From NCBI RefSeq assembly GCF_001562115.1, contig NZ_CP013926.1, forward strand, positions 992,001 to 1,056,000: DNA of 64,000 nt. Reading direction: 5' to 3'. This DNA comes from Alteromonas stellipolaris (GTDB lineage Bacteria; Pseudomonadota; Gammaproteobacteria; Enterobacterales; Alteromonadaceae). The notes beneath the pieces were generated by a model. It was not told where the DNA came from. It saw only the letters and a list, made by a program, of their open reading frames with translations, and made no database searches. Positions 35,904 through 45,884 of the stretch are shown piece by piece. Each line of letters starts with the position of its first letter. The first letter of the stretch is position 1. A program made the translations under genes and the position numbers.

Positions 35904-37193
35904 ATGAAAGTTCTCCACACCTCAGATTGGCATTTAGGTCAAAGTTTCTTCACCAAAAGCCGTAAAAATGAACACGAGCAATTTTTTAAATGGCTACTTG
36001 GGGTGGTTGAGCAAGAAAACATAGATGCCGTTGTTGTGGCCGGCGATATTTTTGATACCGGCACACCGCCAAGTTATGCGCGGGAACTTTATCATCAACT
36101 TGTAGGTGACTTTCAGGGGGTGGGATGCACCTTGGTGGTGTTAGGCGGCAATCATGACTCGGTGTCGGTATTAAACGAAAGCAGGGAATTGTTGTCTTAC
36201 CTAAACTGCCACGTTATTGCTAGTACCTATGGCAATACCGAAGCGCAAGTTTTACCCTTGCGCACCCGAGGTGGTGAAATAGGCGCAATATTGTGCGCTG
36301 TACCTTTTATTCGTGCTAGGGATGTTTTAAAAAGCGAGGCTGGGGAATCAGCGATTGAAAAACGTCAGGCGCTGGGCGAGGCCATTAAACAGCACTATGC
36401 CAATCTTTATCAAATTGCATTAGATAAACGCAGCGTGTTGAACGTCGATGTGCCCATTATTGCTACCGGACACTTAACGGCCCTTGGGGTAAGTCAAAGT
36501 GAAAGTGTGCGCGACATTTATATAGGAACGCTAGAAGGTTTTTCAGCTGAGGGGTTTCCTCCAGCAGATTATATCGCACTTGGGCACATTCACCGCCCAC
36601 AAAAAGTGGCAGGCTGCGACCATATTCGATATTCCGGTTCGCCTATTCCGTTAAGCTTCGATGAACTGAAATCACAAAAACAGGTACTAATAGCCACATT
36701 CGACAACAAAACGTTAGTCGAAGTAGAAAGTAAGCCTATTCCTCGTTTTCAAGCGATGGCAGTGTTGCGAGGTAATTTAGAAGACATTGAGCTTGCCTTA
36801 CAGCAAAACGAGGCGGTAAAAAGCGCAAGCGCTGAACACCCAGCTTGGCTGTGTATTGAAGTAGAAACTCAAGATTACTTAACCGACCTGCAACAGCGCA
36901 TTCAAGCACTAATAGACGACAAGCCTGCCGAAATTTTGCAATTAAAGCGAATGCGAAAGCAAAGAGCCAGCGCTATTTCAGCAGAAGAAAACGTCAACTT
37001 AAGTGAGTTGTCTGTACGTGAGGTTTTTGATGCAAGACTATCGTTGGAAGCCTTTGAGTCTGACGAAGATAAACAACGCAAACAGCGAATTCAAACCCTG
37101 TTCGAACAGGTAGTAGACGATGTGCAGTTATCCCATGAGGGCAGCGAAGATGCAGTCGATGCCAATGCACAGGCGAATGAGGGGAACCTATGA
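35904..37193 (+). CDS. sbcD: Exonuclease subunit SbcD
   Basis: 429 residues; Mre11-type metallophosphatase. Metal-binding motifs: TSDWHLGQ (residue 6), VVAGDIFDTG, LGGNHDSVS, ATGHLTALG and YIALGHIHRPQ. With SbcC it forms the SbcCD (MR-type) nuclease that cuts hairpins and protein-blocked DNA ends. Its stop overlaps the sbcC start by ATGA, giving tight translational coupling. Confidence 0.95.
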   Translation: MKVLHTSDWHLGQSFFTKSRKNEHEQFFKWLLGVVEQENIDAVVVAGDIFDTGTPPSYARELYHQLVGDFQGVGCTLVVLGGNHDSVSVLNESRELLSYLNCHVIASTYGNTEAQVLPLRTRGGEIGAILCAVPFIRARDVLKSEAGESAIEKRQALGEAIKQHYANLYQIALDKRSVLNVDVPIIATGHLTALGVSQSESVRDIYIGTLEGFSAEGFPPADYIALGHIHRPQKVAGCDHIRYSGSPIPLSFDELKSQKQVLIATFDNKTLVEVESKPIPRFQAMAVLRGNLEDIELALQQNEAVKSASAEHPAWLCIEVETQDYLTDLQQRIQALIDDKPAEILQLKRMRKQRASAISAEENVNLSELSVREVFDARLSLEAFESDEDKQRKQRIQTLFEQVVDDVQLSHEGSEDAVDANAQANEGNL

Positions 37194-40100
37194 AAATTCT
37201 TACCCTCAGGCTTAAAAATTTAAATGCCTTAAAAGGAGAGTGGAAGATAGATTTCACCCAATCTCCTTTCATCGACAACGGCTTGTTTGCCATTACCGGT
37301 CCTACTGGAGCGGGTAAAACAACGTTACTTGATGCTATTTGTTTAGCGCTCTATCACCAAACGCCACGCTTGGGCACTATTTCGGCCACCTCGAACGATA
37401 TTATGACTCGCGGCACGTCAGAGTGCTTGGCAGAAGTTGAGTTCGATATAAAGGGCAAAGCGTATCGCGCATTTTGGAGTATGCGGCGCGCTAGAGGAAA
37501 AGCTGACGGCAATTTGCAATCTGCCGATGTGGAATTAGCAGAAGTAGAATCTGGTAAAGTATTGGCCACTCAGGTGAGACCTAAGAGCGAAGAGATAGAG
37601 CGCCTTACTGGGCTTAACTTTGCGCGCTTTACAAAATCGATGATGCTATCTCAAGGTGATTTCGCTGCCTTTTTAAATGCAAACGAAGGCGACAGGGCTG
37701 AATTACTAGAAGAGCTTACCGGCACTGAGATTTATGGCCAGTTATCTCAAGCAATTCACGAGAAATATAAAGCAGCAGAAACGACAAAACGGGAATTCAA
37801 GCTAAAGCTAGAGGGCGTAGCTTTGCTCAGTGAAGCGCAGCATAATGAACTTAGTGCGCAGCTGGACCAATTCAAAACCCAGCTCCTCACTATAAATACT
37901 GAGATTGTCTCGCTTCAAGAGCGACATCGATGGCAACAGGCGTGTGAGCAAAATCAACATGAGCTGACTAAGGCTAACGCGGCATTAGTTGAAGCGAATA
38001 GCGTTTATGAACAGGCGAAAGACGAATTAGCGCTATTAGTGGCCGGCGAGCCAGCTGAATTACTTCGTTTGCCTCATTCTGCGCTTAGTCAGCTTTGCGA
38101 AGATGTGCAACGTATTGCCAAAAATCTCACCTTGAAACAGCAGCAATTACCTGACCTGGAAAGCCAGCAGCAAACTCGGCAGGCCGAATTTGAAAACAGC
38201 GAAACGAACTTTGCGACTGCGAAAGCCCACCAACAGCGTTTTGAAACCTTGATCAATGAACAAATCATTCCGATTGATACTGAAATCAATAAGCTTTCTA
38301 ATCGTATAGAGACAAACCAGCAGTCATTAGCGGATGCGAAATTTAAGCAGGGCAAGGCGCAAGAAAGTCATCAAGCATACTATGATGAACTTGAAGGTAA
38401 AAAGCGCATGCTAGATGAGCTAACCACCTACCTTAATGCTAATGCGGCAAATGGTAAAATGGCAGGTGAAATCAGTGGTTGGAAAGAAAAAGCGGCCCGT
38501 TTTAGCGATGACGAAAATACCCTTGCAGAATTAACCCAAAAAATAACAACAACGCAGCAGCTTAAAGACAGCGCTGAGGCTGACTTAACTGAGAAACAAC
38601 ACTACAAAACGAATGTGGTGTTGTTACATCAACAAAGCGCAGATAACGTTTCACAGTGTGAGGCTAACCTCAATCAACTACTTAGCAATGGCGACGCGGC
38701 CAGTGTTAATGCAGATATAACTGCGCTCAATAACAACTGGCCTGTTCTTGCTTCTTGCGAACAATGGCAGCGGCTTTATATCAGTCACACAAATAGCCAT
38801 GCAGACAAAGCCAAAAGACTAACCACCTTGTTATCAAGTATTGAAACCCTTAAACAAGAGCGAGCAGAGTTAGCGGCAAGTTATAAAGCAACGCAAAGTC
38901 ATTTAAAAGACGTTGAGTCGTTAATTAAGCTAGATGCTGAGCTTGCTCATTTGCGTCAAGCGCTCTCGCCAGGCGATGCGTGCCCCTTGTGCGGTGCAAC
39001 TGAGCACGATGCTTCTTTAATGAATATCGATGTGCCCGAAACTATTGCTAAGCGCGACGAGTTAACCCGAACACTTGAGAATATTGAAAAGTTGGGTACG
39101 CAAAAGCGAGAGCAAATCAGTACCGCAGAGTTCGAAAAACAGCAGTGCGAGAAGGTGGTTGCAGAGGCAAAAACTGCCTTTTCTCAACTAGAAGCCGACT
39201 GGCAGCAGGCTATGTTAACGTTAAATGCGAGGGTTGAAATTTCAGATATTGAGTCATTTAACCAGCTTCAACTTAGCTGCAAAGAACGTCAATCTCGTTT
39301 AAGCGCACAGCTTAGTAATATACAAGCTAGCGAGGCTAAATTGGCCGATGCCAAAAACGATACGCTTTTGCATCAACAGCAAATAGACTCTATTAACAGT
39401 GAGATAGCGCTTTTAACAGCAAAAACATCGCAGCTGGAAGGGCAGCTACACGACTTAAACAATACAAAATCTAAAGTTGAAAGTGCACTTGTCAATAACC
39501 GTCGCACACTTATTAACGAGATTGAAAGGGTGGGGTTAACACCGGATGCAAACATAACTAAGTGGCTTACTCAAAAGCACAACGATGTGGAAGCGTTTCA
39601 AGAGAAAACCCATTTACACAATAGTTTGTCTCACGAGTTAAAAGCCCTTGAAAGCAAATTGGTTGAGCTAAGCGAAGCTAAAGCGTCTGCGGATAAAGAA
39701 ACCCAGCTATACAGCACGCGTATTCAAGAGACTGAAGCGAAGCGCGAAGTGCTGCTTACTAAACGTCATGCTTTATTCCCCGAAGCAGATATCGGCGCTG
39801 CTAGACGTGAAATTCAAAACACCCTCTCGGCAAAAGAGCAGATATTTAAAAAATGTGATACTCACCTTCGTGAGGCGCAACGAGCGTTAGAAAATGCTAC
39901 CGCCCAGTTAAAAGTACTTACTGTAGAATTAGAAGAGAAACAACAAGCCAAACAAGTGAAACAAGTCGCCTTCGATACCGCATTGCAGCAAAGCCCATTT
40001 GCTGATGAAACCGAGTTTTTAAATGCATTATTACCCTATGAGGAGCGCCAGCGTTTACTTCAAAAGAAACAGTTGATTGAGCGAGAGCAGCAGAATGCGC

Positions 40101-40861
40101 AGTTGTTACTGGGTAACGTCACGCAGAAGCACAACACTCTATTAGCACACGAACGCGCCTCTGAATGGCAACAATCGACTGTTGAAGCCACTCAGGTCAG
40201 CTTGAATCAAAAAGGTGAGGAAAAAGATCGGTTACTTGCACAACAAGGGCAACTATTTCAACAATTAGAGAGTAATAGGCAGGCGGTTGAAAAACAGCAA
40301 AGCTTAATCAATGAAATGCGTGAATTTGAAACTTCGTATGATGATATTACTTATCTACACTCGCTTATTGGTTCAGCCAGTGGAGATAAATTTAGGCGAT
40401 TTGCGCAAGGTTTAACGCTAGATAATTTGGTTCGACTTGCCAATCAACAGCTCGATAGGTTGCACGGGCGGTATCAACTTACCCGCAACACAAAAGACAG
40501 TTTAGGTTTAAGTGTATTAGATACGTGGCAGGGTGATGTGGTACGAGATACTAAAACGCTATCAGGGGGCGAAAGTTTTCTGGTGAGTTTAGCGCTAGCG
40601 CTGGCACTGTCTGATTTAGTGAGCTTTAAAACAAGCATAGATTCTCTTTTCCTCGATGAAGGCTTTGGTACGCTAGATGCCGAAACCCTAGACGTAGCGT
40701 TAGATGCATTAGATAACCTAAATGCTAGCGGTAAAATGATTGGTGTTATTAGCCACATAGAAGCAATGAAAGAACGTATTCCTACCCAGCTGAAAGTCAT
40801 AAAACGAAATGGAGTAGGGTTAAGTGCGCTGGAAAAATGTTACTCAGCGACAGAAATTTGA
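37190..40861 (+). CDS. sbcC: Exonuclease subunit SbcC (Rad50-type ATPase)
   Basis: 1223 residues, longer than E. coli SbcC (1048). Walker [15 protein letters not shown] at about 42, long antiparallel coiled coils, zinc hook C598-PLC-C601 near the middle, then signature LSGGESFLVSLALALALSDL and Walker B DSLFLDEGFGTLD near the C-terminus. ATP binding and hydrolysis gate SbcD and hold the DNA, and the zinc hook links two arms. The extra length lies in the coiled-coil arms. Starts on the SbcD stop (ATGA overlap). Confidence 0.95.
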   Translation: MKILTLRLKNLNALKGEWKIDFTQSPFIDNGLFAITGPTGAGKTTLLDAICLALYHQTPRLGTISATSNDIMTRGTSECLAEVEFDIKGKAYRAFWSMRRARGKADGNLQSADVELAEVESGKVLATQVRPKSEEIERLTGLNFARFTKSMMLSQGDFAAFLNANEGDRAELLEELTGTEIYGQLSQAIHEKYKAAETTKREFKLKLEGVALLSEAQHNELSAQLDQFKTQLLTINTEIVSLQERHRWQQACEQNQHELTKANAALVEANSVYEQAKDELALLVAGEPAELLRLPHSALSQLCEDVQRIAKNLTLKQQQLPDLESQQQTRQAEFENSETNFATAKAHQQRFETLINEQIIPIDTEINKLSNRIETNQQSLADAKFKQGKAQESHQAYYDELEGKKRMLDELTTYLNANAANGKMAGEISGWKEKAARFSDDENTLAELTQKITTTQQLKDSAEADLTEKQHYKTNVVLLHQQSADNVSQCEANLNQLLSNGDAASVNADITALNNNWPVLASCEQWQRLYISHTNSHADKAKRLTTLLSSIETLKQERAELAASYKATQSHLKDVESLIKLDAELAHLRQALSPGDACPLCGATEHDASLMNIDVPETIAKRDELTRTLENIEKLGTQKREQISTAEFEKQQCEKVVAEAKTAFSQLEADWQQAMLTLNARVEISDIESFNQLQLSCKERQSRLSAQLSNIQASEAKLADAKNDTLLHQQQIDSINSEIALLTAKTSQLEGQLHDLNNTKSKVESALVNNRRTLINEIERVGLTPDANITKWLTQKHNDVEAFQEKTHLHNSLSHELKALESKLVELSEAKASADKETQLYSTRIQETEAKREVLLTKRHALFPEADIGAARREIQNTLSAKEQIFKKCDTHLREAQRALENATAQLKVLTVELEEKQQAKQVKQVAFDTALQQSPFADETEFLNALLPYEERQRLLQKKQLIEREQQNAQLLLGNVTQKHNTLLAHERASEWQQSTVEATQVSLNQKGEEKDRLLAQQGQLFQQLESNRQAVEKQQSLINEMREFETSYDDITYLHSLIGSASGDKFRRFAQGLTLDNLVRLANQQLDRLHGRYQLTRNTKDSLGLSVLDTWQGDVVRDTKTLSGGESFLVSLALALALSDLVSFKTSIDSLFLDEGFGTLDAETLDVALDALDNLNASGKMIGVISHIEAMKERIPTQLKVIKRNGVGLSALEKCYSATEI

Positions 40862-41074
40862 CGGGAATTTGGCAGGTTTCATTTTTTGAAGCTACACTAC
40901 ATATAGCCTTTAGTGATTTATCGCATACAACACTGCGATCTCAAAGGTGATACCGACTACGCTGTGTTGTAATTTTAACGGCGCATATCGTTTAGTCAGG
41001 GTGATGTTTATAAGGTAATTACACGCAAAGTGGATCTTGCACAAGTACAGATTGTTGGGGGCGTGTAACCTTCC

Positions 41075-42733
41075 ATGTGCGACCTGAATGCAAGATGGCG
41101 AGTGAAATTTCTGATTGCCGCTTTGTGTATTTTGATAAGTGAGAGTGTGTTCGCGTCGTGCGTTATTACCTCACCATTAAAAAGCAAAGTGGGCACACCT
41201 ATACCAATGGTGAAAGGCGAGCAGCATTTAACACTAAACTGTGATTTAGCCCTCCCGCATATTTTTCATTTTCCTCGTAACTTTGTGAATAAAGCCGTGC
41301 TGTATCGGCTAGAGGCTGATGCTTCTAAAACAAATAGTCCTACACCAAATCATTCTGGAACATCCAGCTTCGAAACGGCCAGCTCCGAAAAAGAGAGCGC
41401 CGGAAGAAACAGCTTAGAAGCGCCCACGTTAACCCCGCCCATCGAGCTGCCTAGCGCGCGGCAAGCTTATATACTTCCCATCGGTGCGGCTTCATACATC
41501 TTAAAGGTGGATGCGCAATTCGCTAGGGCACTGTACCCGAGCTTATCCACAGTACCTGACTTCCACGCATTTAATACTATTCATACCTTAACGCTAAGTG
41601 CATTTGCTGGATTTTGCTTTGCGTTGGCTATCTATGTTGGGGTGTTGGGCAACAGTATGCGAAGTTTTGGGTTCTATTCTTACAGTTTTTACGTGGCAAG
41701 TGCGGCCATCTTTTTCTTGTTGCAAGAAGGCATTTTTTACGCCTTGTTACCCAATATACAGTTTCTAAATAGCGTACAGCTAAGTGTGCTTTTTGCTGGG
41801 CTAACCATTTTTGCTTCTTTGCGCTTTCTAGATCAATTACTCGATTTTAAAGCTATGCTAAAAAAGTGGCAACGCAGCACACTGCATGGTTTATCGCTAA
41901 TAATATTAGTTTTGGTGAGCGTGCAGTTAGTGTTAAGTAGTGATGTGAGCATGATGGTAAACAAAGTCATGTCGAAACTCACTTTGGTTATCATGGCCGG
42001 TATTTTATCAGCAATACTTTATGCGGCGTATCATAAAGTACACTGCGCTAAACTAGTGTTACTGGGGGTCTCGACAATAATGCTGGCTATGCTCGCCAGG
42101 TTTTATTTGAAAGACTATAGTCCGTTCCTTCAGCGGTACGGGCTTATTATTGCCGTCACGATAGAAGCCTTGATATTTGCTTTTGCTGCCGCGCAAAAAG
42201 TGAAAAAGTTAGATGATGACAGAATGGCCGCGTTCAAACGGGCAGCTACCGACCCCTTGTGTCATATTCTTAATCGCGACGGATGGGAAGGGGCTGCAAA
42301 AATACTCTTAGATGAATTTAATCATCACGGTGGTTTCATAACCTTGATGTTCATTGACGTGGATAATTTTAAACGAATTAATGATTCGTTTGGGCATCAA
42401 TCAGGCGACGATGTACTGCGTATTATTTCAAAAATTCTTAAAGGGCAATGCCGCGAGCAAGATGTGGTGGGAAGACTAGGGGGCGATGAGTTTGTAGTGC
42501 TAAGTTATTGCCACAGTTGTAGCCAATCTAAGCGTCTGGTAAAGCGTATTCAGCACAGGTTTAGTGACTTAGTTATACAAACGCTTAACGCACAAATTCC
42601 AGTTTCAGCCAGTGTTGGGGGCTTAATTATAGATATGCCTTGTAGCGACTTAGAGGCGTTACTCGACCAGGCTGATACACTGATGTACGAGCAAAAAAAG
42701 GCACATCAAAGTGCAATGACGCAGCCCATTTAA
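41075..42733 (+). CDS. Seven-helix membrane diguanylate cyclase
   Basis: 552 residues. Signal-like N-terminal helix (MCDLNARWRVKFLIAALCILISESVFA), a periplasmic segment up to about 165 with a Ser/Glu-rich stretch, then seven membrane helices (about 170-375) of 7TMR-DISM type and a C-terminal GGDEF domain (GGDEF at 469). REQD five residues before it is an I-site. Expected to synthesise c-di-GMP at the inner membrane. The ATG is poorly served by a ribosome binding site, so the exact start is less certain. Stands alone downstream of sbcC. Confidence 0.88.
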   Translation: MCDLNARWRVKFLIAALCILISESVFASCVITSPLKSKVGTPIPMVKGEQHLTLNCDLALPHIFHFPRNFVNKAVLYRLEADASKTNSPTPNHSGTSSFETASSEKESAGRNSLEAPTLTPPIELPSARQAYILPIGAASYILKVDAQFARALYPSLSTVPDFHAFNTIHTLTLSAFAGFCFALAIYVGVLGNSMRSFGFYSYSFYVASAAIFFLLQEGIFYALLPNIQFLNSVQLSVLFAGLTIFASLRFLDQLLDFKAMLKKWQRSTLHGLSLIILVLVSVQLVLSSDVSMMVNKVMSKLTLVIMAGILSAILYAAYHKVHCAKLVLLGVSTIMLAMLARFYLKDYSPFLQRYGLIIAVTIEALIFAFAAAQKVKKLDDDRMAAFKRAATDPLCHILNRDGWEGAAKILLDEFNHHGGFITLMFIDVDNFKRINDSFGHQSGDDVLRIISKILKGQCREQDVVGRLGGDEFVVLSYCHSCSQSKRLVKRIQHRFSDLVIQTLNAQIPVSASVGGLIIDMPCSDLEALLDQADTLMYEQKKAHQSAMTQPI

Positions 42734-42781
42734 GCGGGGATTTAACGAAGAGTTTGCCTTAAAAAACTGTCGGTAATCAGA

Positions 42782-43432
42782 TTAAAACGTATAGCCCAAC
42801 AATTGAATATCTTGAGCGAAGTGGTTATCAACTAGAGCTTTAATTTTATCGGTGTAATACCCTTGATAGCTACTTCTATCAGTGGCTTTACGCTTGTGTG
42901 GAAGTATTGATGTGGGAATGGCTAGGTGTTCGCAAATTGCGTCGAAATCTTGCTGCAAATTCTCATAGTAACCAATAAAGTTAGTTAATAAATTGCCATG
43001 TAAATCTACAAGGTAATCGCTTTGCAATTGCAGAGAAGTGTCTATGTGGTATTGATACGCTCGTGCAGGATTAAATTTCCATTGCATGAAACTTGCGAAA
43101 GTTTCATGGCCTTCCATGACATGAGGACGTTCGCGCTTAATGTGATGATACGAGCTAACTTGCAAGTCCCACGGGTTTCTCACTACGGCAAACTTGTACA
43201 ACCCATTAAAAAAATCTTCAGGTAACATTTCTTTTGCAGCAATAATACGCGAATGGCGAGGAAAGCGGCTACCAATCTTATGCCCACAAAGCTGACTCAT
43301 TTTATTACTGATAAACTGTGCTGCGGCATAACGATGCCCCCAACGATACTGTGAAAGGGCATCACGAATACTCGTGCCACCCGTCTTGGCAATGTGTACA
43401 AAGAGAAACTGTTTACTGTGGGAAAGTAGCAC
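42782..43432 (-). CDS. Sulfotransferase family protein
   Basis: 216 residues. The 5'-phosphosulfate loop is VHIAKTGGTSIRDAL at residues 12-26, and the 3'-phosphate motif is VVRNPWDLQVSSYHH near residue 85. This is the Sulfotransfer_2 type that uses PAPS to sulfate sugars or other acceptors. The start is GTG at 43432, only eleven residues before the P-loop, as is usual for this family. No signal peptide, so probably cytoplasmic or peripheral. The gene has no glycan-biosynthesis neighbours, so the acceptor is unknown. Confidence 0.8.
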   Translation of the reverse strand: MLLSHSKQFLFVHIAKTGGTSIRDALSQYRWGHRYAAAQFISNKMSQLCGHKIGSRFPRHSRIIAAKEMLPEDFFNGLYKFAVVRNPWDLQVSSYHHIKRERPHVMEGHETFASFMQWKFNPARAYQYHIDTSLQLQSDYLVDLHGNLLTNFIGYYENLQQDFDAICEHLAIPTSILPHKRKATDRSSYQGYYTDKIKALVDNHFAQDIQLLGYTF

Positions 43433-43723
43433 CGGGTATTATCCTAGTCTTAGGTGATATAAGTATCGATACAGTGTGGCTGTTAAATGTGACAAGTATA
43501 TGGATGCTTGGGTCATACCTACTATGGAATAGACGCTGCAAAGTTGCGAAATCGGTTGGCTTTTGCTTTTTGTCGGTTGAGAGTAAAGCTATGATAAAAT
43601 ACCGTTAAATGAAGCTATGACAAGGGTAGTGCGACACAGAAAATGAGTATGTACATAGCTTCAATGAGTACACCCTATTGCCACTAATGACAGCACGAAA
43701 ACGAAAGTGAAAATGGAAATTAA

Positions 43724-44665
43724 ATGGTAGATCAGAGTTATTATATTGGTGTGGATGGTGGCGGCACGCATTGCAGAGTGCAGTTAGAAGATAAGCAAGG
43801 TAACGTATTAAGTTGCGCCGAAGCTGGTCCTGCCAATATGATGACCAATGCTGCTGGCGCAATGCAGTCAATTATTAGCGCTAGTGAAAAAGCCATCAGC
43901 GCAATAAGTCGGCCCGCCAAATCGGCAATCAAGCTCAATCAAATACACCTAGCGGCAGGGCTTGCTGGCGCAAATATTCCCAGTGCGTTAAACGAGTTTT
44001 TAAATTTACACCACCCCTTTAAAAGCATTAACGTCATCAGTGATTTGCATGCCGCATGCCTTGGGGCGCATAACGGCCAATCAGGTGCATTGATTATCTG
44101 CGGTACTGGGTCAGCGGCTACGGTTTTTACTGGCTCCAGCACCAGTACTAATTCGCACCGGTTTAATGATAAGGGCGGTTATGGCCTTTCAATTAGCGAC
44201 AATGCAAGTGGTGGTTGGTTAGGTCTTGAAGCGGTTAAGCAAAGCTTGTTGGTGTTCGATGAACTTATCCCTAAGAGCCTCTTATTTACATCAGTTTGTG
44301 ATAGATTGGCCGTAACAAATGCACACCAATTGGTATCAAAAGTGGCGGGGTTTAAAGGGAAAGAGTTTGGTGCATTGGCACCATGTGTTGTGGCAGCCTA
44401 CGAAAGAGGGTGCCCCGCAGCCAAGGTACTAATTGAACAAGGTGCTAGCTACCTCAATGGTGTTGGTGAAGCACTTACCTGCAATAGAATTGACGATAAA
44501 GCATTCTCCAATGATCAAGATTTGCCCCTTTGTTTAGTGGGTGGGCTAAGCCATGTGTATCAGCCACTATTAAGTGCTGGTCTTCAAGCTAGGCTAGTTG
44601 AACCTAAATCATCACCTCAAGCAGGGGTTATTCAATACGTAAAACAACAGGCAGCACTGGCTTAA
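43724..44665 (+). CDS. nagK: N-acetylglucosamine kinase, BadF/BadG type
   Basis: 313 residues of the ASKHA fold: YIGVDGGGTHCRVQLEDKQGN (ATP loop 1), AGPANMMTN, LAAGLAGANIP, VISDLHAACLGAHNGQSGALIICGTGSAA (loops 2 and 3) and GGYGLSISDNASGGWLGLEAV. This group phosphorylates GlcNAc (or glucosamine) in Alteromonadales and Shewanella. Its stop overlaps the nagA start (TAATG), consistent with the GlcNAc to GlcNAc-6P to GlcN-6P pathway. The deaminase and transporter genes are not in the window. GGAAATTAA precedes the ATG. Confidence 0.85.
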   Translation: MVDQSYYIGVDGGGTHCRVQLEDKQGNVLSCAEAGPANMMTNAAGAMQSIISASEKAISAISRPAKSAIKLNQIHLAAGLAGANIPSALNEFLNLHHPFKSINVISDLHAACLGAHNGQSGALIICGTGSAATVFTGSSTSTNSHRFNDKGGYGLSISDNASGGWLGLEAVKQSLLVFDELIPKSLLFTSVCDRLAVTNAHQLVSKVAGFKGKEFGALAPCVVAAYERGCPAAKVLIEQGASYLNGVGEALTCNRIDDKAFSNDQDLPLCLVGGLSHVYQPLLSAGLQARLVEPKSSPQAGVIQYVKQQAALA

Positions 44666-45786
44666 TGCAAACAATTACCGCACACAAAGTACTGACCACC
44701 TCAGGTATTAAGTTTAACAAGACGCTATGCATAGAACAGGGCGTGATTAAAAGCATTCGAGATGCCACAAAGCAAGAGCTTGCAAATGAGCGTGAAGGCA
44801 CGCTTATACCTGGGTATGTTGATACCCAAGTCAATGGTGGTGGGGGAATACTGTTTAACCATACGCCCACGTACAATGCGTTAAAAACCATGGCGCATGC
44901 CCATTTGCAGTTCGGCACTACCAGTATGTTGCCTACGCTTATTACCGATAATGCGATTACTATGGCAAATGCCGCCGATGCAGTAAGTGAGGCCATTGCA
45001 GATAGTCATCCCACTATTGAAGGTATTCATTTTGAAGGGCCATTTTTGAGCACTGCGAAAAAAGGTGTGCATGAAGAAAGCTTTATTCGTACCCCTAGTG
45101 ATAGTGAATTGGCGACCTTGTGCCGAAAGGATATTGGCAAGGTATTGCTAACAGTAGCACCTGAAAGCGTGAGCCTCAGTTTTATTAAAGAAATGGTGGC
45201 AGAAGGGATAGTGGTTGCACTGGGGCACACCAATGCTAGTTTCGAACAAGTGAGCGATGCGCTTAACGCTGGTGCGACAGGGTTCACTCATTTGTACAAT
45301 GCGATGTCGGCATTTACATCGCGTGCGCCAGGCGCTGTGGGCGCAGCTTTGTTATTTGATAACGCGTATAGTGGGTTAATTGTGGATCATCACCACGTAC
45401 ACCCTAAAAGTGCCGAATTAGCCATAAAGGTTAAAGGCAAAGAAAAGATCATGCTTGTGACCGATGCCATGGCGCATGTGGGAAGCAACCTAGACACGCT
45501 TGCGTTTTTCAATACAGAAATTAAGCGTAGCGGCAGCAAACTCACTACGCCTGATGGCACATTGGCCGGCTCATGCCTAGACATGCATGGGGCCGTAATA
45601 AATACTTGTCATGATTTGAGCGTAAGTTTAACCGACGCAAGTGCAATGGCCAGTACTACGCCTGCCACCTTCATGGGAATGCAACAAAAACTAGGCAGTC
45701 TCGCAGCAGGGCAGTATGCGAATGTATTACTAGTAGATGACAATGTTAACTTGGTCGACATTTGGGTAAAAGGAAGGCTTCAATAA
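44665..45786 (+). CDS. nagA: N-acetylglucosamine-6-phosphate deacetylase
   Basis: 373 residues of the amidohydrolase superfamily: PGYVDTQVNGGGG, HFEGPFLSTAKKGVHEESFIR, VALGHTNASFEQ (metal His), FTHLYNAMSAFTSRAPG and MLVTDAMAHVGS (catalytic Asp). It removes the acetyl group from GlcNAc-6-phosphate, giving GlcN-6-phosphate. Overlaps the kinase gene by one base, so it is translationally coupled. Cytoplasmic. Confidence 0.95.
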   Translation: MQTITAHKVLTTSGIKFNKTLCIEQGVIKSIRDATKQELANEREGTLIPGYVDTQVNGGGGILFNHTPTYNALKTMAHAHLQFGTTSMLPTLITDNAITMANAADAVSEAIADSHPTIEGIHFEGPFLSTAKKGVHEESFIRTPSDSELATLCRKDIGKVLLTVAPESVSLSFIKEMVAEGIVVALGHTNASFEQVSDALNAGATGFTHLYNAMSAFTSRAPGAVGAALLFDNAYSGLIVDHHHVHPKSAELAIKVKGKEKIMLVTDAMAHVGSNLDTLAFFNTEIKRSGSKLTTPDGTLAGSCLDMHGAVINTCHDLSVSLTDASAMASTTPATFMGMQQKLGSLAAGQYANVLLVDDNVNLVDIWVKGRLQ

Positions 45787-45884
45787 CACAAGCTTCAAGG
45801 GTATATTACCCCAATGTGCTGTGGATCAGCGTTCTGAGACTGCCCTCTCGGTGATTCAAAAAATTGAATTTTCTGGAGAGTAAC

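Noticed and set aside
43318..43608. Plus-strand 96-residue frame over the sulfotransferase start and gap
   Set aside because: Overlaps the sulfotransferase gene on the opposite strand and looks like no known protein.
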